Part shown: positions 59,155-64,000 of the stretch, piece after piece
How the letters are laid out: the number at the start of each line of letters is the position of its first letter
Numbering within the stretch: position 1 is the stretch's first letter
Origin: Planctomycetaceae bacterium
GTDB taxonomy: Bacteria > Planctomycetota > Phycisphaerae > SM23-33
Assembly: GCA_021371965.1 (NCBI GenBank)
Contig: JAJFVE010000019.1
Coordinates: 42,737-106,736, forward strand
Length of the DNA stretch: 64,000 bases
Reading direction: 5' to 3'
The notes under the pieces: model-generated
The model's input: only the letters and a program-made list of their open reading frames with translations
Database searches by the model: none
What the model was told of the DNA's origin: nothing
Program-made: the position numbers and the translations under genes

Positions 59155-59935
59155 ATTTCAGCTTCATCACGTAGTTCATGCAGTATTCATCGCGGCCGCC
59201 GACGGCTTCGGCGGCGTAGATCGTGGCCATGATGCCTTCGATGCACGGGTCGATCAGGCCGGCGTCCATGCCGTGATAGATCGCCTGGCTGAGCAGGGCG
59301 AAGTTCACGAACTTGCGCTTGGGCAGGCCGAAGCTGATGTTCGAGCACCCGCCGCCGATGTGCACCGTCGGCCATTCTTTATGGATGGCGTCGAGAGCCG
59401 AGATCACCATGCGCCCGGCGGTCTGGTCGGCCGAGACGGGCAGGAAGCACGGATCGATGATGATCTCGTCGACTTTCTTGCCCACGCCGGTGAGCTTGTC
59501 GATCAGGGTCGCGGCGCTCTTGAGGCGGTCGTCGATCCCGCAGGGCGTGCCCGCGTCGCTCATCAGCAGCGCCACGATCATGCAGTCATACGAGCCGGCC
59601 AGCGACAGCAGCCCGTCCAGGCGGTGCTGCTCGAGCGAAATGCTGTTGAGGATAGGCTTCTTCTTGGCCTTGTCCAGCCCGACCTTGACCGCTGCCGGGT
59701 CGGCCGAGTCCACCGCCAGCGGCAGCTCGCAGTTCGCCTGAACCAGATCGGCCAGCCAGGCCATGTTCGCCGCCTCGGCGCCGGGGCGCGGGTCGCCGCC
59801 GTTGATGTCGATGTAGTCGGCGCCGGCCGCCGCCTGCTCCTGCGCCGTGGCGATGATCGCCTTCTCGTCCTTGGCGGCCAGGGCGGCCGCAATGGCTTTA
59901 CGCGTCGCGTTGATCTTCTCGCCGATGATAATCAT
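59153..59935 (-). CDS. Methyltetrahydrofolate:corrinoid methyltransferase-like protein
   Basis: 260 residues, pterin-binding TIM barrel. MIIIGEKINATRKAIA, AGADYIDINGGDPRPGAEA, ELPLAVDSADPAAVKVGL, KPILNSISLEQHR and HIGGGCSNISFGLPKRKFVN are typical of MtrH/AcsE-type enzymes. It moves a methyl group between methyl-THF and a corrinoid protein, either in the acetyl-CoA pathway or for methionine. Which one cannot be told without neighbours. AAAGGTGAG precedes the ATG. Confidence 0.9.
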   Translation of the reverse strand: MIIIGEKINATRKAIAAALAAKDEKAIIATAQEQAAAGADYIDINGGDPRPGAEAANMAWLADLVQANCELPLAVDSADPAAVKVGLDKAKKKPILNSISLEQHRLDGLLSLAGSYDCMIVALLMSDAGTPCGIDDRLKSAATLIDKLTGVGKKVDEIIIDPCFLPVSADQTAGRMVISALDAIHKEWPTVHIGGGCSNISFGLPKRKFVNFALLSQAIYHGMDAGLIDPCIEGIMATIYAAEAVGGRDEYCMNYVMKLK

Positions 59936-60090
59936 GGCTCACCTTTTTGTGTGCCGGCCGAGGCCGGTAGTCCTTCAAAGGGGTTCTTCATAGCCTCTGG
60001 CGACGCGCGTGGCAAGAGGCAAGAGCGGAAAAATGCGGCGTCGGCTTTCCATGCTGTCCAGCCACAGCCTGGACAGGCAGGCTACATGGG

Positions 60091-61077
60091 TCATTGCGGC
60101 GTCAGCGCGTCCTGGGCTTCGTAGAACAGCGTCGCCAGCGTGCTGCGGTCGAAGGAGCGGCACTGGCCGCCTACGCTCTTGGCAAAGTCGGACATGCTCT
60201 TGGCGTCGGTCTCGGTCGGGCAGATGCCGACGATCACGATGCGGATCTTGGCCAATTTGATCGCCTCGGTCATCCCCTTGAGCGTCTCACTGCCCTTGCG
60301 CGTCAAAACCACAACAGTGCTGGGACTGAACGACATGGCCTTCTGCATCGCCCGCCCCAGGTCGGTCAAGCCGTTGGGCTCGATGCTGACCAGGAACATC
60401 TCAGCGTTGCCCAGGCCGCCCTTATTGGCCTTAATCAGCCCGCCGGGAGGGGCCTTGTCCTCTTTCGCCTGGCAGGCGACAATCGAGAATTGCCCGCCGT
60501 TGAGCGACTTCATCGATGCGCTGGTCATGCGGCAGGCGTACGCCAGAGCCGAGTCCAGCGACATGCTCCCGGCCCCGTCGACGATGTAAACCACCGGGGC
60601 GGTTATGGCGATATCATCCGCCACCGCCGGGCGGCTGCGGTTGGCCAGGAAGGGATTTCGCAGTTCTGGAGTGTGGTTCGGGTCGATCGGGGGCGGCGGA
60701 TTGATGATCGAAATGACGATCCACACGCCAAAGCCCAGCAGCACTACCAGCGCCCCGAGCATGACCAACGCCGTCACGCCCTGGAGCATCACGCGACGGG
60801 CCTCGGGAATCTGGCTCTCGTCAATCGCCCCGGCAGCAGTCTGAACGACGCGGCCGCCGCCGCAAGCCCCGGCCGGTTTGGCCGGCGCTGCCGACCTCGC
60901 CCCGGCGGGCGCAGCGGGCCTGGCGCCGGGCGCCGAGGGGCGTGCGACGGTCCGGGTCGTGTCGACCATGCCCGGCACCGGGACCAGCGCCCGGCAGTAC
61001 GGACAGCGGCAAATGCCGCCGGCGAAGGCCTCGTCGATGGCAATGCGTTTCTGACATTCGGTGCAACGTATTTTCAT
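60091..61077 (-). CDS. Membrane-anchored VWA-domain protein with zinc ribbon
   Basis: 328 residues. The N-terminal zinc ribbon has C5/C8 and C23/C25/C28 (IRCTECQ, CRCPYCRALVP). After an Ala/Pro-rich stretch there is one membrane helix (GVTALVMLGALVVLLGFGVW), then a VWA domain starting PVVYIVDGAGSMSLDSALA. The MIDAS-type motif reads DGAGS instead of DxSxS. MARCTPQ-type residues do not continue; the C-terminus is VWA fold. Function unknown. Confidence 0.75.
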   Translation of the reverse strand: MKIRCTECQKRIAIDEAFAGGICRCPYCRALVPVPGMVDTTRTVARPSAPGARPAAPAGARSAAPAKPAGACGGGRVVQTAAGAIDESQIPEARRVMLQGVTALVMLGALVVLLGFGVWIVISIINPPPPIDPNHTPELRNPFLANRSRPAVADDIAITAPVVYIVDGAGSMSLDSALAYACRMTSASMKSLNGGQFSIVACQAKEDKAPPGGLIKANKGGLGNAEMFLVSIEPNGLTDLGRAMQKAMSFSPSTVVVLTRKGSETLKGMTEAIKLAKIRIVIVGICPTETDAKSMSDFAKSVGGQCRSFDRSTLATLFYEAQDALTPQ

Positions 61078-61193
61078 GACAACGTCCGAGGAAAACTCGC
61101 TCCCATACTATGATACTCGCCGGGCCTGGGAAAACAACGGCCTTGGATGCGCATAATTGCCCACCCGCATCGGGCGCGCACCCGCTCCATCCC

Positions 61194-62681
61194 CTATGGC
61201 AAGAGCCCGATGACCGCCAGCAGCGGTTGGGGATAAACCCCGATCGCCACCAACGCCGCCGAGAGCACACACAGGGCCGCCGCGGTCGGCCACGCCACGC
61301 GCGGAAGGTCCGGCCCCGCCGCTTGTGGTGAAGCGTCCGTCTCCCATGCCGGGCGGAACATCTCCGAGATGACGCGCAGATAATAGAACAGCCCCACCGC
61401 GCTGTTGATGATGAGGATGACCGCCAGGGTCCACAGCCCGCGCCCCGCGCCGGCGGCGACGACGTAGAACTTGCCGACGAACCCGGCCGTCAACGGCAGG
61501 CCCGCCAGCGACAGGAGCATCGCCGTCATCGCCGCGGCCAGCCATGGCCGCCGCCATGCCAAGCCGCGATAATCGCGCACCTGCTGCGTCTCGCCTTCAG
61601 AATTGCTCATCGCGGCCACCACCGCAAAGGCGCCGATTTTGGCGACGAAGTACGCCGCCAGATAGATTCCCACGGCCTGGGCGGCCAGCCTGCCCGCAGC
61701 CAGGAATGCCACGAGCAGATAGCCCATGTGGGCGATCGACGAGTACGCCAGGATGCGCTTGACGTTGTCCTGCTGGAGCGCCAGCAGATTTCCCGCGAAC
61801 ATCGAGGCGACGGCAATGACCGCAAAGGTCCAAAACACCGGTCCGCCGGTGGCATTGGCATTCCAGCCTGTGGCGCCGTCACCGCCGGGAAAGGCTGTGC
61901 CGCTGCCCATCTGCCAGAAGTACCGCACCAGCAGGGCGAAGATGGCGCCCTTGGACACCGTCGCCACCAGCGCCGCGACGGGAGCGGAACTGCCTTGGTA
62001 CACGTCGGGCGTCCAGAACTGGAACGGCACCACGGCCAGCTTGAAGCCGATCCCGACCGTCATCGCCGCCATGCCCGCGAACATCAACACGCCCGCGCCG
62101 CCATGGGCGAGCTGCGTCAGGTGCATCGTCCCGCGCGCGGCGTACACCAGCGCCATCCCGAACACCAGCATCGCCGACGACACCCCCGCCAGCAGCAGGT
62201 ACTTGATGCCCGCCTCGAGCGCGGCCGCCTGATCGCGGCGGTACGCGATCATCGCGAAAAGGCTCACGCTGAGAATCTCAAGCCCCAGCAGGAACGAGGC
62301 GAAATGGCTGCTGGCCGCGAGCACGCCCGCCCCCGAAGCCGCCAGCAGCACCAGCACGTAATACTCCTCGGGCATCAGATCGCCCCCGCGGCCGACGGCG
62401 ACGAAGTACGGCTGCGAGATCATCACCACCGCCAGGCTGCCGGCCAGCACCAAGCCGATGTAATACAGCGCGAAGCGGTCGATCATCAGCATCGAGCTGA
62501 TCTCGCGCGGTGCCGCCGCTGCGGCGACGGGCAAAAGCCCAATCGCCGCGGCCAGGCCCAGCGCCGCCAACACGGCGCAGGCGCGGTGGCTGCGCCGGAT
62601 GGCGATGGCCAGCATCACCGCCACCGCCGCAGCGGCGGTAACGATCAGCGGGAGCATGGCCTGCACGTCTGCGGCGTTCAT
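61194..62681 (-). CDS. nuoN: NADH-quinone oxidoreductase subunit N
   Basis: 495 residues with about 14 membrane helices. LLGLEILSVSLFAMIAYRRD, GIKYLLLAGVSSAMLVFGMA, FKLAVVPFQFWTPDVYQGSS with the conserved Lys, and RILAYSSIAHMGYLLVAFLA are characteristic of the proton-pumping antiporter-like subunit. The start is the ATG at 62681, which overlaps the nuoM stop codon in ATGA. The overlap indicates coupled translation of the nuo operon. Confidence 0.95.
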   Translation of the reverse strand: MNAADVQAMLPLIVTAAAAVAVMLAIAIRRSHRACAVLAALGLAAAIGLLPVAAAAAPREISSMLMIDRFALYYIGLVLAGSLAVVMISQPYFVAVGRGGDLMPEEYYVLVLLAASGAGVLAASSHFASFLLGLEILSVSLFAMIAYRRDQAAALEAGIKYLLLAGVSSAMLVFGMALVYAARGTMHLTQLAHGGAGVLMFAGMAAMTVGIGFKLAVVPFQFWTPDVYQGSSAPVAALVATVSKGAIFALLVRYFWQMGSGTAFPGGDGATGWNANATGGPVFWTFAVIAVASMFAGNLLALQQDNVKRILAYSSIAHMGYLLVAFLAAGRLAAQAVGIYLAAYFVAKIGAFAVVAAMSNSEGETQQVRDYRGLAWRRPWLAAAMTAMLLSLAGLPLTAGFVGKFYVVAAGAGRGLWTLAVILIINSAVGLFYYLRVISEMFRPAWETDASPQAAGPDLPRVAWPTAAALCVLSAALVAIGVYPQPLLAVIGLLP

Positions 62682-64000
62682 CGGCGGGCCTCCGTCAAGG
62701 CAACGGCCGACTCCTGCAACTTCTTCACGGCCGGCTGCGAGGTGTCGAGAAATCGCTGCGGCCACAAGCCCATCCAGAGGATGCCCGCGATCAGCGTGGC
62801 CATGATGACCCACTCGCGCGGGGTCAGGTCGGGCAGCTTGCTTTCGGTGACGCGCGGGCCGTGGAACGTCTCCTGCATGATCCGCAACGAGTAGATCACC
62901 GAGAGCACCAGTCCAGCCGCCCCTGCCGCCGCCAGCGGGACCGAGACCTTGAACGTCCCCAACAGCACCAGCAACTCACCCACGAACCCGGCCAGGCCCG
63001 GCAGGCCCAGCGAGCCCATCACCAGCACCATCGCCGCCCCGCCCATCCGCGGCATCAGCGCCCACAGGCCGCCGAGCTTGCCCAGGTCGCGCGTATGCAG
63101 ACGCTCGTCCAGCAGGCCCACGAGGATGAACATCGCGCCGGTCGTCAGGCCGTGCGCGAGCATAATGATGATCGCCCCATGAATCGCCAGATCGTTCCAG
63201 GCGAAGATGCCCAGCATCACGAAGCCCATGTGGCTGATGCTGCTGTACGCCACCAGCCGCTTGAGGTCGCGCTGCCCCAGGGCGAGCAAAGCCCCGTAGA
63301 TGATGCCGACGACGCCTAGGGCCATCGCTACCGGCGCGACCTGCACTGCCGCGGCGGGGAACAGCGGCACGGCCATGCGGAGCATCCCGTACCCCCCGGC
63401 CTTGAGCACCAGCCCGGCAAGCTGCACGCTGCCTGCCGTCGGCGCTTCGGTATGCGCGTCGGGAAGCCACGTGTGGACGGGCACGACCGGCAGCTTCACA
63501 GCGAATGAAATCAGAAAGGCGATCATCAGCGGCATCGCCCACTGCAGCGGCATGTGCCCGCCGAGCAGGCGAAGGTAGTCGAAGGTGCTTTCGCCGGTGT
63601 TGGCAGCGTGGACGAAGTGCAGGCCAAGAATTCCCAGCAGCAGGAACAGCCCGCCAGCCTGCGTGAAGATAAAGAACTTCAGCGACGCGTAAAGCCGCCG
63701 TTGGTGCCCCCAGATGCGGATGAGGAAATACAGCGGGATCAGCATCATCTCCCAGAACACGTAGAACAGGAACAGGTCTCGCGCGAGGAAGACGCCCGTC
63801 ACGCCGGCCAGCGCGGCCAGAATGTTGAAGTGGAAGAAGCCCACCCGCTCCTGGATCGACCGCCACGATGCCAGCACGCACTGCACGCCCAGCAGGGCCG
63901 TCAGCAGCACCAGCAGCAGGCTCAGGCCGTCCACGAACAGCGCGAAGCGGATGCCCAGGCCCGGGATCCAGGTCCAATCGACGTTCATCGCCGCGCCGCC
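62678..64000 (-). CDS. nuoM: NADH-quinone oxidoreductase subunit M, 5' end outside the window
   Basis: At least 436 residues. FALFVDGLSLLLVLLTALLG, FYVFWEMMLIPLYFLIRIWG, KLPVVPVHTWLPDAHTEAPT with the conserved Lys and His, and RLVAYSSISHMGFVMLGIFA are diagnostic. In full NuoM about 70 residues and two helices come before the WxPGLGIRFALFVDG segment. The frame has no stop between the ATG at 63988 and the edge. The true start is therefore probably beyond base 64000. Confidence 0.93.
   Translation of the reverse strand, partial: GGAAMNVDWTWIPGLGIRFALFVDGLSLLLVLLTALLGVQCVLASWRSIQERVGFFHFNILAALAGVTGVFLARDLFLFYVFWEMMLIPLYFLIRIWGHQRRLYASLKFFIFTQAGGLFLLLGILGLHFVHAANTGESTFDYLRLLGGHMPLQWAMPLMIAFLISFAVKLPVVPVHTWLPDAHTEAPTAGSVQLAGLVLKAGGYGMLRMAVPLFPAAAVQVAPVAMALGVVGIIYGALLALGQRDLKRLVAYSSISHMGFVMLGIFAWNDLAIHGAIIIMLAHGLTTGAMFILVGLLDERLHTRDLGKLGGLWALMPRMGGAAMVLVMGSLGLPGLAGFVGELLVLLGTFKVSVPLAAAGAAGLVLSVIYSLRIMQETFHGPRVTESKLPDLTPREWVIMATLIAGILWMGLWPQRFLDTSQPAVKKLQESAVALTEARR

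Overview
This 64 kb window is GC-rich chromosomal sequence with closely packed genes. It has no integrase, transposase, phage gene, CRISPR array or rRNA. The gene content points to a planctomycete, most likely of the Phycisphaerae type. Supporting signs are a PEP-CTERM exported protein, a long single pseudopilin, a DUF6785-type membrane protein, a HYExAFE-type nuclease-like protein, many lipoproteins and HEAT-repeat proteins, McsA/McsB outside the Firmicutes, and intergenic repeats of a kind I associate with planctomycete and related genomes. Indolepyruvate:ferredoxin oxidoreductase, a corrinoid-type methyltransferase and Fe-S oxidoreductases suggest an anaerobic or facultative life. The assignment is inference; no marker phylogeny was run.

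Layout. 1-4.2 kb: end of ispF, cysS and the Holliday-junction genes ruvC-ruvA-ruvB. 4.2-8.2 kb (minus): a beta-helix protein, a small Cys-rich protein and a double thioredoxin-fold protein without CxxC. 8.4-10.3 kb: a PTPS-III-like pterin enzyme and mcsA-mcsB. 10.5-12.6 kb (minus): bioA-bioD. 12.9-15.3 kb: PEP-CTERM protein, lipoprotein hydrolase, LysM lipoprotein. 15.3-19.7 kb: recG, hisI, a TrkH/KtrB potassium transporter. 19.8-23.2 kb: lipoprotein operon including a second copy of the hydrolase, and a pseudopilin. 23.3-27.6 kb: Rrf2 regulator with a TauE/SafE exporter, HYExAFE protein, thioredoxin, a 47-residue basic protein, a sugar isomerase-like protein. 27.7-33.3 kb: HEAT protein, pterin dehydratase, pteridine-reductase-like SDR, DUF456, EamA transporter. 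33.4-36.6 kb (minus): aminotransferase and serA. 36.9-42.3 kb: DUF6785 protein, Fe-S aldo/keto reductase, PPC-domain protein, LPP20-like protein. 42.5-46.0 kb: rplM-rpsI and argC-argJ, with clear terminators. 46.1-50.1 kb: iorA-iorB-paaK-ACT operon. 50.1-57.2 kb: SDR, giant PQQ-propeller protein, guaA, YdcF-like, GtrA-like. Then tRNA-Ala(CGC), a DJ-1 protein, yggS, a methyltetrahydrofolate methyltransferase, a VWA protein, and nuoN-nuoM running off the right edge.

The most striking feature is not a gene. At least twelve intergenic gaps hold imperfect inverted repeats whose arms are runs of tandem 7-nt or 9-nt units. The unit differs from gap to gap, but the architecture (unit run, short spacer, inverted unit run) is constant. 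Five of the ten convergent gene junctions are filled almost exactly from stop codon to stop codon by the 7-nt type. A second recurring signal is a TANNNT box 5-7 nt before the ATG of eight genes, which suggests leaderless transcription.
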